This document shows positions 33,479 to 43,203 of a DNA stretch of 64,000 nucleotides, piece by piece. A program made the position numbers and the translations under genes. Below the pieces are notes generated by a model. That model was not told where the DNA came from and made no database searches. It saw only the letters and a list, made by a program, of their open reading frames with translations. The DNA comes from Pantoea brenneri (GTDB taxonomy: Bacteria > Pseudomonadota > Gammaproteobacteria > Enterobacterales > Enterobacteriaceae): assembly GCA_002095305.1 (NCBI GenBank), contig MIEI01000001.1, positions 81,503 to 145,502 on the forward strand. The letters run 5' to 3'. The number at the start of each line of letters is the position of its first letter. Position 1 is the stretch's first letter.

Positions 33479-35398
33479 CTAGTAACGGCGATTCCACTCG
33501 CCATCTGACAGGATCTTGTCAGGCTGGCCCATGAAGTGACGATAGTAGGCGTCATACGCCAGCACGTTCTTCACGTAGCCGCGGGTTTCTGAGAACGGAA
33601 TGGTCTCAATAAACGCCACCGCATCGAGATTACCGCCACTGGTTTTCTGCCAGCTACGTACCCGGCCGGGACCGGCATTGTAAGCCGCCGAGGCGAAGAT
33701 CCGGTTCTGACCAAACTGCTGGTAGACATACTCCAGATACTGGGTGCCGATCTGAATATTGGTCTCAGGGTCCAGCAGCTGACTGGCGTTCGCATAGCCC
33801 GGCATGTTGTACATCTTAACGGTATGCGCCGCAGTGGCGGGCATAATCTGCATCAGGCCGCTGGCTCCGACCGGTGAACGTGCTTTCGGGTTCCACGCGC
33901 TCTCCTGACGTGAAATGGCCATCGCGTAGCTCGGTGGAATCTGCTTATCCTGAGTATTACGCTGATAAACGCTCTGCCACGCCAGCGGGAACCGCTCTTT
34001 CAGGCTGTCCCACATCTTCGCAGTAATGGTGGCCTGCACGCTGAGATCCCACCAGTCCTGCTCGTTAGCGTAACGCGCCAGCATCTGCTGCTGATTGTGC
34101 GGACGGCTGGCAATCAGGTTGGCCCATTCGCTGCGCGCCAGGTTATCCAGACCCCAGTACATCAGTTCACGCACCCGGGCCAGTTCTGCGCCCTGCACCG
34201 TTGCGCTATCCGGCTTCGGTGCTTCATCAACCTGCAGCGGATAATCGACGCCTAACCGCTGCGCCGCCACCATTGGATAGAAACCGCGAGCCTGCATCAG
34301 CTTGCGCAGGATCTCTTCCGCTTCCTCTTTACGATCTTTCTCAAACAGCAGATCGGCCTGCCAGTACTGCCATTCATCTTTCTGTTTGGCTTCCAGCGGC
34401 AGACGGGCGATCCAGGTATTCAGGCCGCGTCGATCGTGCTGGCTGAGCGCCAGCCGCACCCGGCGCTCCACCAGCGCGGTCGATTCACTGTTCATGACTA
34501 CCGCATCACGCCAGCGCGCCTGTTCCGATGTCAGATCGCTGCCCATCATGCGCCATACCACAATCTCTTTCAGCGCCTGCTCATCTTCCGGCCCCATCTT
34601 CTGCGCCCGCACCAGAATCGGGATCAGGCTGCGGGCATTCTCCATATCCTGGCGGGCGACCCGGGTGAAGGCGTAGATCGTCGCCTGGCGGGTAAAGTCT
34701 GTTGGCCCGACGGCGCTGGCAAAGGTGCTGACCGTCAGCGGGTCCTGCTGCAACGCCTGGATCGCGTCAGACATGGTCTGGTAATCAGCCGGCAGCGTTT
34801 TCGCCAGGAAGCTCACCAGGCTGTCGTTACCGGCTTTCATCGCCAGCCGGATACGTTCGAGAATGGTGATCGGTGAGAGCTGGCCAGAGGATTGCCATAC
34901 CGAGAAGAGTTTATCGCAGTCATTGGGCAGCGCCGTGCCGCGCAGCCAGATCTGTTTGGCACCGTCAAAGGCCGCCTGCTGCTGACCGGTGGCCCATTTG
35001 GCGTAGTACCAGTTACAGCGTGCCTGCACCGGTTTCGGCTCGGTCGGGCTGAAGTTGAGCACGCCCTGCCAGTCCTGACGATGCGCCAGCACGTTGATAA
35101 AACGGGTGCTGAGCGATCGCGCCGGCGGCAACGTCGGATATTGTCGGATAAAGTTTTGTACCGCCAGGCTGGTCTCCTGATCGAGATCCTGCGCCAGCAG
35201 GCGATATTGCAAATAAGGATAGAGCGGATAATCCTGTAGCGTTGGCAACAGTTGATCCACCGTGGCCATCTGGTTACTGTCCCAGGCCTGTTTAATTTGT
35301 TGATAACGCTGTCGTTGTTGATCAAGCGAATCGGCCCATGCGCTGCTGGCCGTGCCGACCAGGCAGATCCCTACCATCCAGTTACGCCACTTCACCAC
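33479..35398 (-). CDS. slt: Soluble lytic murein transglycosylase (Slt70)
   Basis: Slt cleaves glycan strands of peptidoglycan, forming 1,6-anhydromuropeptides, in the periplasm. Signal peptide 1-22 ends ASSAWA. An alpha-helical U-shaped domain (about 25-450) is followed by the C-terminal SLT domain, with the catalytic Glu in ISRQESAW, then GLMQIMPATA and AYNAGPGRV. 639 residues (E. coli: 645). In E. coli ettA is its upstream neighbour; here the urea/deoxyribose region intervenes. Confidence 0.97.
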   Translation of the reverse strand: MVKWRNWMVGICLVGTASSAWADSLDQQRQRYQQIKQAWDSNQMATVDQLLPTLQDYPLYPYLQYRLLAQDLDQETSLAVQNFIRQYPTLPPARSLSTRFINVLAHRQDWQGVLNFSPTEPKPVQARCNWYYAKWATGQQQAAFDGAKQIWLRGTALPNDCDKLFSVWQSSGQLSPITILERIRLAMKAGNDSLVSFLAKTLPADYQTMSDAIQALQQDPLTVSTFASAVGPTDFTRQATIYAFTRVARQDMENARSLIPILVRAQKMGPEDEQALKEIVVWRMMGSDLTSEQARWRDAVVMNSESTALVERRVRLALSQHDRRGLNTWIARLPLEAKQKDEWQYWQADLLFEKDRKEEAEEILRKLMQARGFYPMVAAQRLGVDYPLQVDEAPKPDSATVQGAELARVRELMYWGLDNLARSEWANLIASRPHNQQQMLARYANEQDWWDLSVQATITAKMWDSLKERFPLAWQSVYQRNTQDKQIPPSYAMAISRQESAWNPKARSPVGASGLMQIMPATAAHTVKMYNMPGYANASQLLDPETNIQIGTQYLEYVYQQFGQNRIFASAAYNAGPGRVRSWQKTSGGNLDAVAFIETIPFSETRGYVKNVLAYDAYYRHFMGQPDKILSDGEWNRRY

Positions 35399-35533
35399 GT
35401 AAATCTCCTCTGTTGCTGGGCGTCGGCGAGTTGCCAGACTCCCTTCATGCTAACCAGGCCACCCGGCTCTTGCCATGTTCTTCACAAAATTTACGCACGG
35501 CAGGACTAAACGCACCGCTATCGCCCGCCTCCT

Positions 35534-35548
35534 GCGCCGCCATTGTGC
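35534..35548 (-). promoter_or_regulatory. Candidate NtrC enhancer site
   Basis: Minus strand GCAC-AATGGC-GGCGC resembles the NtrC site GCAC-N6-GGTGC (one mismatch). It lies about 65 bp upstream of a sigma-54 promoter, a plausible enhancer distance. A single weak site, so tentative. Confidence 0.4.
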
Positions 35549-35612
35549 AAATAATCATCACAAATTCTTATGACAAACGCGGATAACCCGTTGAATCAGG
35601 GTGTTAAAAAAA

Positions 35613-35628
35613 TGGCACAGCCTTTGCT
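35613..35628 (+). promoter_or_regulatory. Sigma-54 (RpoN) promoter of the urea-utilisation operon
   Basis: TGGCACAGCCTTTGCT carries the invariant GG and GC with exactly ten bases between, a near-perfect -24/-12 element. It is 40 bases upstream of the allophanate hydrolase start and points into the operon. Nitrogen-limitation control is inferred. Confidence 0.88.
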
Positions 35629-35668
35629 CTGTTGAACTCCATCTTGTATACCAGCTGGAATTCATCGT

Positions 35669-37464
35669 ATGGCTTCGACCTTTGGCTTGACCCTTCACGA
35701 CTGGCAGCAACGGCTGCAACTGGCCCCACAGCAGGTCATTCCGCTGCTGGCGTCCCATCTGGCGGCGCTGGATCCGCAGGATAATGCCTGGATCTATCTT
35801 GCCACGCCGGCGCAGCTAATGGCGCAGCTGGAACCGCTGCTGGCACAGTTTCAACGCGATCCGGCGTCGCTGCCGCTGTTTGGCGTCCCGTTCGCCGTCA
35901 AGGACAACACCGATGTCGCTGGCTGGCCGACCACCGCCGCCTGTCCGGCCTTCACTTACATCGCTGACAATGATGCGACGGTGGTCGCCAGGCTGAAAGC
36001 CGCCGGCGCGGTGGTGATCGGCAAAACCAACCTTGACCAGTTCGCGACCGGCCTGGTCGGTAGCCGCTCGCCGTATGGCGCGGTCACTAATACCTTTGAT
36101 GCCGACTACGTCAGTGGCGGCTCCAGCTCCGGTTCAGCTTCGGTACTGGCGCGCGGGCTGGTCGGCTTCTCCCTCGGTACCGACACCGCCGGATCGGGTC
36201 GGGTCCGGCCGGGTTTAACAATATTGTCGGTCTGAAACCGACCAAAGGCTGGTTCTCTGCCCGCGGCGTGGTGCCAGCCTGCCGGCTAAATGACACCCTG
36301 TCGGTGTTCGCGCTGACGGTGGAAGACGCTTTTACCGTCGCCAGCCTCGCCGGGGGATTCGACGCCGGTGACGCCTATTCGCGCGTCAATCCGCATACGG
36401 CCCCGGCCAGCCTGCCCGCTCATCCACATTTTGCCGTACCGGCCAATCCCGAATTCTTTGATGATGCGGCGGCCGAAGCGGCCTGGGATCGGGCGCTGGA
36501 AGCGCTGCTGGTGGCGGGCGTGACGCTGCATCCGATTGATTTCACTCCGTTCCGCCAGCTGGCTGAGCAGCTCTATTCCGGTCCCTGGGTAGCCGAGCGC
36601 ACCGCCGCAGTCGGCGAGATGCTGCAACGTCCGGCTGAGATGGACCCGGTGGTGCACGGCATCGTCGCCAGCGGCCTGAAATACAGCGCCGTTGAGGCTT
36701 ATCAGGCGGAGTACCTGCGGGCCGAGCTGACGCGACAAATTCAGCAGACCCTGGCGCAGTTTGACGCGCTGGTGGTGCCGACCTCCCCCACCATCCACAC
36801 GCTGGAGGAGATGGCTCAGGAGCCGGTGCATTACAACTCGCAGTTCGGCACCTATACCAACTTCACCAATCTGGCCGACCTCGCCGCGCTGGCGCTGCCC
36901 GGTCCGTTCCGCAATGACGATTTACCGGCGGGCATCACGCTGATCGCACCCGCCTGGCACGATCGTGCACTGGCTGAGTTCGGTCTGCGCTGGCAGCAGC
37001 AACTGGCGCTGCCGCTCGGTGCCACCGGCCAGCCACAGCCCACCCGATCGCGCGCCCTGCCGCCCTCCTCCGATCACGTGCGTGTTGCGGTGGTCGGCGC
37101 TCACCTCACCGGTATGCCGCTCAATTTCCAGCTGACCAGCCGGGATGCGGTGTGGGTAGAGGAGACGCAAACAGCCGCTCACTATCGGCTGTTCGCACTG
37201 CTGGACGGTGCGATCAAAAAACCGGGCCTGATGCGCGATGAACGCGGTGCCGCCATCACCGTCGAGCTGTGGGATATCCCGCTGGCGCGCTTTGGCGAGT
37301 TCGTGGCAGAAATCCCGCCACCGCTGGGCATCGGCAGCCTGACGCTGGCAGACGGTCGGGTAGTGAAAGGCTTTATCTGTGAAGGCTCGGCGCTGAACAA
37401 CGCGCTGGAAATTACCGAAACTGGCGGCTGGCGCAACTGGCTGGCGACACAAGGGAGTCTCTGA
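35669..37464 (+). CDS. atzF: Allophanate hydrolase, interrupted by a single-base deletion
   Basis: The enzyme hydrolyses allophanate (from urea carboxylation) to ammonia and CO2. The amidase-signature triad is visible: Lys78 in FAVKDN, the cis-Ser in GGSSSGSA (149-156) and the nucleophile Ser175 in DTAGSGR. The C-terminal domain, typical of allophanate hydrolases, begins near RVAVVGAHLTGMPLN. The frame breaks at 36204/36205: after GTDTAGSGRV one base is missing, so the expected PAGFNNIVGLKPTKGWFS lies in the next frame. Restored length is about 598 residues. Uca starts 3 bases after the stop. The symbol follows the family name; the break is probably an error. Confidence 0.9.
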
Positions 37465-37467
37465 ACC

Positions 37468-40400
37468 ATGTTCAGCACCGTATTAATTGCCAACCGCGGC
37501 GAAATTGCCTGTCGCGCCATCCGTACCCTGAAGCGCCTCGGCGTGAAAAGCGTGGCGGTCTACTCCGATGCCGACCGTAATGCGCAGCACGTTCAGCAGG
37601 CCGATGTGGCGATTGCGCTGGGCGGCGATAAAGCCAGCGACAGCTATCTGCGCATCGACAAAATTCTGGCAGCGGCACAGCAGAGCGGTGCTGACGCTAT
37701 CTGGCCAGGCTACGGCTTCCTGTCAGAGAGCCTGCCGTTCGCCGAAGCCTGTGAGCAGGCGGGAATCGCTTTTGTCGGCCCGACGGCACAGCAGATCGGT
37801 GAGTTCGGCCTGAAGCACCGCGCCCGTGAACTGGCCGCGCGAGCCGGTGTGCCAATGACGCCCGGCACGCCGCTGCTGGATTCGCTGGAGACGGCGTTGC
37901 AGGCCGCCGAACAGATCGGCTATCCGGTGATGCTGAAGAGTACCGCCGGCGGCGGTGGGATTGGTCTGACGCGCTGCGCCGATGCCGCCGCGTTAGCCAG
38001 TGCCTGGGAGAGCGTGCGCCGCCTCGGCGAACAGTTTTTCAGTGACGCGGGCGTCTTTCTGGAGCGCTGCATCGATCGCGCGCGTCATGTTGAAGTGCAG
38101 ATTTTCGGCGATGGCCGCGGCACCGTGGTGGCGCTGGGTGAGCGCGACTGCTCGCTGCAACGCCGTAATCAAAAGGTGGTAGAGGAGACCCCGGCGCCGG
38201 GCCTGTCCCCGGCCACGCGTGACGCGCTACTGGCCTCGGCGGTCCGTCTGGGCCAGCTGGTCAACTACCGCAGCGCCGGCACCGTGGAGTACATCTACGA
38301 CGTCACCCAGCAGGCGTTTTACTTTCTCGAAGTGAATACCCGTCTGCAGGTTGAGCATCCGGTTACCGAATGCGTGACCGGGCTGGATCTGGTCGAGTGC
38401 ATGCTAAAAGTGGCGGCGGGCGATGAGATTGACTGGCCGCGCCTGCAGCAGGCTCCCCAGGGTGCCGCCATTGAAGTGCGACTCTACGCGGAAGATCCGC
38501 TGAAGAACTTCCAGCCCAGCCCAGGCCTGTTAACCGCCGTCAGCTTTCCCACTGGCGTGCGCATCGACAGCGGCATTGAAACCGGCAGCGAAGTCTCCAG
38601 CTTCTACGATCCGATGGTAGCGAAGCTGATTGTACATGCCGACAGCCGCGAGGCGGCGCTGGCAAAAATGCAGCAGGCGCTGGATGCCACCCAGCTGCAC
38701 GGCATCGCCACTAACCTCGACTACCTGCGCCAGATCGTGGCGACTGAGGCCTTTCACAGCGGCACGGTCTGGACACGCTTTCTCGACAGTTTCACCCCGG
38801 CCGCCCCGGTGATTGAAGTGCTGCAGCCGGGTACCTTCAGTTCGATTCAGGATTATCCGGGCCGCCTCGGCTACTGGGATATTGGCGTTCCGCCGTCTGG
38901 TCCGATGGATGATTTCGCCTTCCGTCTGGCGAACCGGATTGTCGGCAATGACGAATCGGCGGCCGGCCTCGAGTTTACCTTGCAGGGCCCGACGCTGCGC
39001 TTTCACACTGATGCGACGGTGGCACTGACCGGCGCTGACTGCGCCGCCACGCTGGATGGCGAACCGGTCAGCAACTGGCAGCCGCTGACGGTGAAAGCGG
39101 GACAAACCCTGGCACTGGGCCGCGCGCAGCAGGGTTGCCGCGGCTACCTCGCGGTACGCAACGGTTTCGACGTACCGGAATATCTCGGCAGCCGCAGCAC
39201 CTTCTCGCTGGGTCAGTTTGGCGGCCATGCCGGACGGACGCTGCGGGTTGCGGATATGCTGCCGATCTCCCAGCCTGCGCTGGCAGCCTGCACCACTCCG
39301 CCTCCGGTCAGCGCCCCTCAGGCGCTTGATGCCGCATTGATTCCGCACTACGGCACCGAATGGCGTATCGGCGTGCTCTACGGTCCGCACGGCGCACCAG
39401 ACTTCTTCACCCAGGCTGCCATCGACGAATTCTTTGCCAGCGACTGGCAGGTACATTACAACTCCAACCGTCTCGGCGTGCGGTTAGTCGGTCCGAAACC
39501 GAGCTGGACCCGCGCCAACGGCGGCGAGGCGGGCCTGCACCCTTCTAACGTTCACGACTGTGAATATGCCATTGGCGCCATCAATTTTACCGGTGACTTT
39601 CCGGTGATCCTGACGCACGACGGCCCGAGCCTCGGCGGATTCGTTTGTCCGGTGACCATCGCCAAAGCCGAACTGTGGAAAGTCGGTCAGGTTAAACCAG
39701 GCGATCGCATTCGTTTCCATCCGATCAGTGCCGATGACGCGCTGGCACGAGAAAAGGCGCAGCAGCAGGTGATCGCCACCCTGCGTCCGCACCATGCGCC
39801 GACGTTTGCCGTGCCGTCGCTGGCCGAAACCGCCAGCGGCTCCGCGACCATACTGGCGGCGATTGACGCCACCGCAACCACGCCGCAAGCGGTCTACCGT
39901 CAGGCCGGTGACAAATATGTGCTGATTGAATATGGCGACAACGTGCTGGATCTGGCGCTGCGACTGCGCGTTCACCTGCTGATGATGGCGCTGAGCGAAC
40001 GAGCGGTGCCCGGCGTAGAAGAGCTGTCACCCGGCGTGCGTTCACTGCAGGTGCGCTACGACAGCCGCATCATCAGCCAGTCCGACCTGATGTCGCTGTT
40101 GCTGGGGCTGGAGGCGACGCTGGGCGATGTCAGCACGCTGAAAGTGCCGTCGCGAGTGGTGTGGATGCCAATGGCGTTTGAAGACAGCGCCACCCTCGGC
40201 GCGGTAGCGCGCTACCAGGAAACGGTACGCGCCTGCGCTCCCTGGTTGCCGAACAACGTTGACTTTATTCAGCGCATCAACGGCTTAACCCAGCGTGAAC
40301 AGGTCAGAGACACCCTGTTCAACGCCAGCTATCTGGTGCTAGGACTGGGCGACGTTTATCTTGGCGCGCCCTGTGCAGTGCCCATCGATCCGCGCCATCG

Positions 40401-41085
40401 TCTGCTGAGTTCCAAATACAGCCCGGCCCGCACCTTCACCGCCGAAGGCACGGTCGGCATCGGCGGCATGTACATGTGCATCTATGGCATGGACTCACCC
40501 GGCGGCTATCAGCTGGTCGGCCGGACGTTACCGATCTGGAACACCTTCCTGAAAAATCCCCAGTTTGCCGCCGAACAGCCGTGGCTGCTGCGCTTCTTCG
40601 ATCAGGTGCGTTTCTATCCGGTGAGTGAAGCCGAGCTGACGCAGCTGCGGGAAGATTTCCGCGAAGGCCGCGCCAGCCTGCGGATCGAAGAGACGCTGTT
40701 TGATTTTGCTGCCCACCAGCAGTTCCTGGCGGACAACGCTGATGATATCGCCGCATTCCGCCAGCGTCAGGCCGCCGCGTTTGAGCAGGAGGTGACGCTG
40801 TGGGCGCAGGAAGAGCAGAGTGCGCCGCCGACGCTGGACCCGCCGCCCCCGATCGCTGAGCAGGATGACAGCGCGCTGGCGGTGCAGGCCGATATGAACG
40901 GCAACATCTGGAAAGTTTTGGTGCAGCCGGGTGAAACGGTCAGCGCCGGTCAGACGCTGGTTATCGTCGAAGCGATGAAGATGGAGCTGGCGATTGTCGC
41001 TCCCCGGAGTGGTCAGGTGAAACGCATTACCTGCCAGGCGGGCCGTCCGGTCAGTCCGGGCGAAACCCTGCTGTGGCTGGAATAA
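37468..41085 (+). CDS. uca: Biotin-dependent urea carboxylase
   Basis: Urea carboxylase converts urea, bicarbonate and ATP to allophanate. Domains in order: biotin carboxylase with ATP-grasp (about 1-450; IANRGEIACRAIRT, GGGGIG, FLEVNTRLQVEHPVTE), a carboxyltransferase domain of the KipA/KipI type (about 475-1075; FSSIQDYPGRLGYW, TREQ-type repeats), and a biotin carboxyl carrier domain with EAMKM, biotinylated Lys1171. 1,205 residues is the usual length. GGGAG precedes the ATG. With the upstream hydrolase it forms the urea amidolyase pathway, which needs no nickel, unlike urease. The urea-carboxylase-associated proteins often found beside it are not present. Confidence 0.95.
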   Translation: MFSTVLIANRGEIACRAIRTLKRLGVKSVAVYSDADRNAQHVQQADVAIALGGDKASDSYLRIDKILAAAQQSGADAIWPGYGFLSESLPFAEACEQAGIAFVGPTAQQIGEFGLKHRARELAARAGVPMTPGTPLLDSLETALQAAEQIGYPVMLKSTAGGGGIGLTRCADAAALASAWESVRRLGEQFFSDAGVFLERCIDRARHVEVQIFGDGRGTVVALGERDCSLQRRNQKVVEETPAPGLSPATRDALLASAVRLGQLVNYRSAGTVEYIYDVTQQAFYFLEVNTRLQVEHPVTECVTGLDLVECMLKVAAGDEIDWPRLQQAPQGAAIEVRLYAEDPLKNFQPSPGLLTAVSFPTGVRIDSGIETGSEVSSFYDPMVAKLIVHADSREAALAKMQQALDATQLHGIATNLDYLRQIVATEAFHSGTVWTRFLDSFTPAAPVIEVLQPGTFSSIQDYPGRLGYWDIGVPPSGPMDDFAFRLANRIVGNDESAAGLEFTLQGPTLRFHTDATVALTGADCAATLDGEPVSNWQPLTVKAGQTLALGRAQQGCRGYLAVRNGFDVPEYLGSRSTFSLGQFGGHAGRTLRVADMLPISQPALAACTTPPPVSAPQALDAALIPHYGTEWRIGVLYGPHGAPDFFTQAAIDEFFASDWQVHYNSNRLGVRLVGPKPSWTRANGGEAGLHPSNVHDCEYAIGAINFTGDFPVILTHDGPSLGGFVCPVTIAKAELWKVGQVKPGDRIRFHPISADDALAREKAQQQVIATLRPHHAPTFAVPSLAETASGSATILAAIDATATTPQAVYRQAGDKYVLIEYGDNVLDLALRLRVHLLMMALSERAVPGVEELSPGVRSLQVRYDSRIISQSDLMSLLLGLEATLGDVSTLKVPSRVVWMPMAFEDSATLGAVARYQETVRACAPWLPNNVDFIQRINGLTQREQVRDTLFNASYLVLGLGDVYLGAPCAVPIDPRHRLLSSKYSPARTFTAEGTVGIGGMYMCIYGMDSPGGYQLVGRTLPIWNTFLKNPQFAAEQPWLLRFFDQVRFYPVSEAELTQLREDFREGRASLRIEETLFDFAAHQQFLADNADDIAAFRQRQAAAFEQEVTLWAQEEQSAPPTLDPPPPIAEQDDSALAVQADMNGNIWKVLVQPGETVSAGQTLVIVEAMKMELAIVAPRSGQVKRITCQAGRPVSPGETLLWLE

Positions 41086-41094
41086 GGAGTCACC

Positions 41095-41796
41095 ATGACG
41101 ATGCAGTCTCCCTCCCCGAAAGCCCGCCCGGAAGCGCTGGCGGAACGGGTTTATCAGGCGCTGAAGGAGGAGATTTTCGCCTTTCGCCTGATGCCCGGCG
41201 ATCGCTTCAGTGAAAGTGAAATTGCCGGGCGGATGGCGGTCAGCCGCACGCCGGTACGTCAGGCGCTGTTCCGGCTGGAACGCGAAGGCTTTGTTGAAGT
41301 CTGGTTCCGCAGCGGCTGGCAGATCAGGAACTTCGATTTCGCCTGGTTCGAAGCGCTGTATGACCTGCGAACCGTGCTGGAGTGTGAAGCGGTAAAACGG
41401 CTGTGCGCCCTGCCCGCCGCCCAGTGCAGCGCCCTGTTAACCGGGCTGACGCGCTTCTGGTGCCAGGCGGAGCGACTGACCGCCGGCCTGACGGTATCGC
41501 AGCACGATGAGGCGTTTCACATGACGCTGGTGGCCGCTGCGGGTAATCCGGAAATGGCGCGTATTCACGCCGAACTGACGGAGAAAATCCGCATTATCCG
41601 CCGTCTCGACTTCACCTCTGACGATCGGATAACCGCCACCTATCAGGAGCATGAACAGATTTTACAGGCAATTTTTCAGCAACAGACCGAGGAGGCACAA
41701 CGCATCCTGACTGACCACATCGCCGTCAGCAAGGCGGAAGTCAGGAAAATTACTTTGCACCGACTCCAGCAGGCCCGGCTTCAACCCATTGAATAA
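41095..41796 (+). CDS. GntR-family (FCD-type) transcriptional regulator
   Basis: A 233-residue regulator. The winged helix-turn-helix (about 15-80; MPGDRFSESEIAGRMAVSRTPVRQAL) is followed by an all-helical FCD ligand domain with metal-binding His residues (HDEAFHMTL, HIAVSK). AAGGAG precedes the ATG, 9 bases after uca. Its place between the catabolic and transport genes suggests that it controls this operon; the effector is unknown. Confidence 0.9.
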   Translation: MTMQSPSPKARPEALAERVYQALKEEIFAFRLMPGDRFSESEIAGRMAVSRTPVRQALFRLEREGFVEVWFRSGWQIRNFDFAWFEALYDLRTVLECEAVKRLCALPAAQCSALLTGLTRFWCQAERLTAGLTVSQHDEAFHMTLVAAAGNPEMARIHAELTEKIRIIRRLDFTSDDRITATYQEHEQILQAIFQQQTEEAQRILTDHIAVSKAEVRKITLHRLQQARLQPIE

Positions 41797-41825
41797 CAAA
41801 CACAACATTGAGGGGTTTTAACACG

Positions 41826-43094
41826 ATGAAAAGACGTTCATTGCTCAAGGCTTTTGCTCTCTCCGCTACCGTTGCCAGCATCGGCCTCGCCTGGGGCGCG
41901 CAGGCGGCTGACACCATTAAGGTCGGCATCATGCACTCCCTGTCAGGGACCATGGCGATTTCGGAAACACCACTCAAAGATGTGGCGCTGATGACCATCG
42001 ATGAGATCAACGCCAAAGGCGGCGTGCTGGGGAAAAAGCTGGAGCCGGTGGTGGTCGATCCCGCCTCTAACTGGCCGCTGTTTGCCGAGAAGGCACGACA
42101 GCTACTGACCCAGGACAAGGCGGCGGTGGTGTTTGGCTGCTGGACCTCAGTATCGCGCAAATCGGTGCTACCGGTGTTTGAGGAGCTGAATGGCCTGCTG
42201 TTCTATCCGGTGCAGTATGAGGGCGAAGAGATGTCACCTAACGTGTTCTATACCGGCGCAGCGCCCAACCAGCAGGCGATCCCGGCGGTTGAATACCTGA
42301 TGAGCGAGGATGGCGGCAGTGCTAAACGCTTCTTCCTGCTCGGCACCGATTATGTCTATCCCCGCACGACCAACAAGATCCTGCGTGCCTTCCTGCACAG
42401 TAAGGGCGTCCAGGATAAAGATATCGAAGAGGTCTACACCCCGTTTGGTTACAGCGATTACCAGACCATCGTCTCAAACATCAAAAAGTTTGCTGCCGGC
42501 GGCAAAACAGCGGTGGTTTCCACCATCAACGGTGACTCTAACGTTCCGTTCTATAAAGAGCTGGCTAATCAGGGCATTAAAGCCACCGATATTCCGGTCG
42601 TGGCCTTCTCGGTCGGGGAAGAAGAGCTGCGCGGTATCGATACCAAACCGCTGGTCGGTCAGTTAGCGGCGTGGAACTATTTTGAGTCAATCGATAACCC
42701 GACCAACGCTAAATTTGTCGCTGACTACCGTGCTTATGCCAAAGCCCATAACCTGCCGAACGCCGCCAGCGTGGTCACCAACGATCCGATGGAAGCGACC
42801 TATGTCGGTATTCATATGTGGGCGCAGGCGGTAGAAAAAGCCGGCACCACCGACGTGGATAAAGTACGGGCGGCGATGGCCGGTCAGACCTTCAAAGCGC
42901 CAGACGGCTTTACCCTGACCATGGATCAGACCAACCACCATCTGCATAAGCCGGTGATGATCGGTGAAGTGGAAGAGAACGGTCAGTTCAACGTGGTGTG
43001 GCAGACCGATCAACCGGTACGCGCTCAGCCATGGAGCCCGTACATAGCCGGTAATGATAAGAAGCCCGACCACCCGGTGAAAGCCGCGCAGTAA
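41826..43094 (+). CDS. urtA: Urea ABC transporter, substrate-binding protein
   Basis: UrtA is the periplasmic urea receptor of a branched-chain-amino-acid-type (HAAT) ABC system. The N-terminus KRRSLLKAFALS resembles a twin-arginine signal and ends ...GAQA before ADTIKVGIMHSLSGTMA. Conserved UrtA blocks include FGCWTSVSRKSVLPVFEE, YPVQYEGEE and VSTINGDSNVPFYKEL. The ATG at 41826 (GAGGGG upstream) starts the signal; 422 residues. It is followed by GC-rich hairpins before urtB. Confidence 0.94.
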   Translation: MKRRSLLKAFALSATVASIGLAWGAQAADTIKVGIMHSLSGTMAISETPLKDVALMTIDEINAKGGVLGKKLEPVVVDPASNWPLFAEKARQLLTQDKAAVVFGCWTSVSRKSVLPVFEELNGLLFYPVQYEGEEMSPNVFYTGAAPNQQAIPAVEYLMSEDGGSAKRFFLLGTDYVYPRTTNKILRAFLHSKGVQDKDIEEVYTPFGYSDYQTIVSNIKKFAAGGKTAVVSTINGDSNVPFYKELANQGIKATDIPVVAFSVGEEELRGIDTKPLVGQLAAWNYFESIDNPTNAKFVADYRAYAKAHNLPNAASVVTNDPMEATYVGIHMWAQAVEKAGTTDVDKVRAAMAGQTFKAPDGFTLTMDQTNHHLHKPVMIGEVEENGQFNVVWQTDQPVRAQPWSPYIAGNDKKPDHPVKAAQ

Positions 43095-43103
43095 GCGCGT
43101 GAC

Positions 43104-43176
43104 GCGCCGGTCTGCGGCTCTGCCGACCGGCGCCTGCCCGTTGCGCTGATGGCGGACGGCAAAACAGATCGTCCGC
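43104..43176 (+). other. Two GC-rich hairpins between urtA and urtB
   Basis: Stems GCGCCGGTC / GACCGGCGC (43104-43133) and GCGGACG / CGTCCGC (43152-43176) with no U tracts. Such structures after the binding-protein gene usually protect the upstream mRNA and raise the amount of binding protein. Confidence 0.55.
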
Positions 43177-43203
43177 TGCCATCCATTTAACGAGGTCCTC
43201 TCT

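Noticed and set aside
35480..35515. Additional NtrC site at the two GCAC motifs
   Set aside because: The two motifs are direct, not inverted, and the spacing does not fit the NtrC dyad.
38530..39456. Long open frame antisense to urea carboxylase (308 codons)
   Set aside because: Composition is that of an antisense shadow, with no recognisable domain and no promoter.
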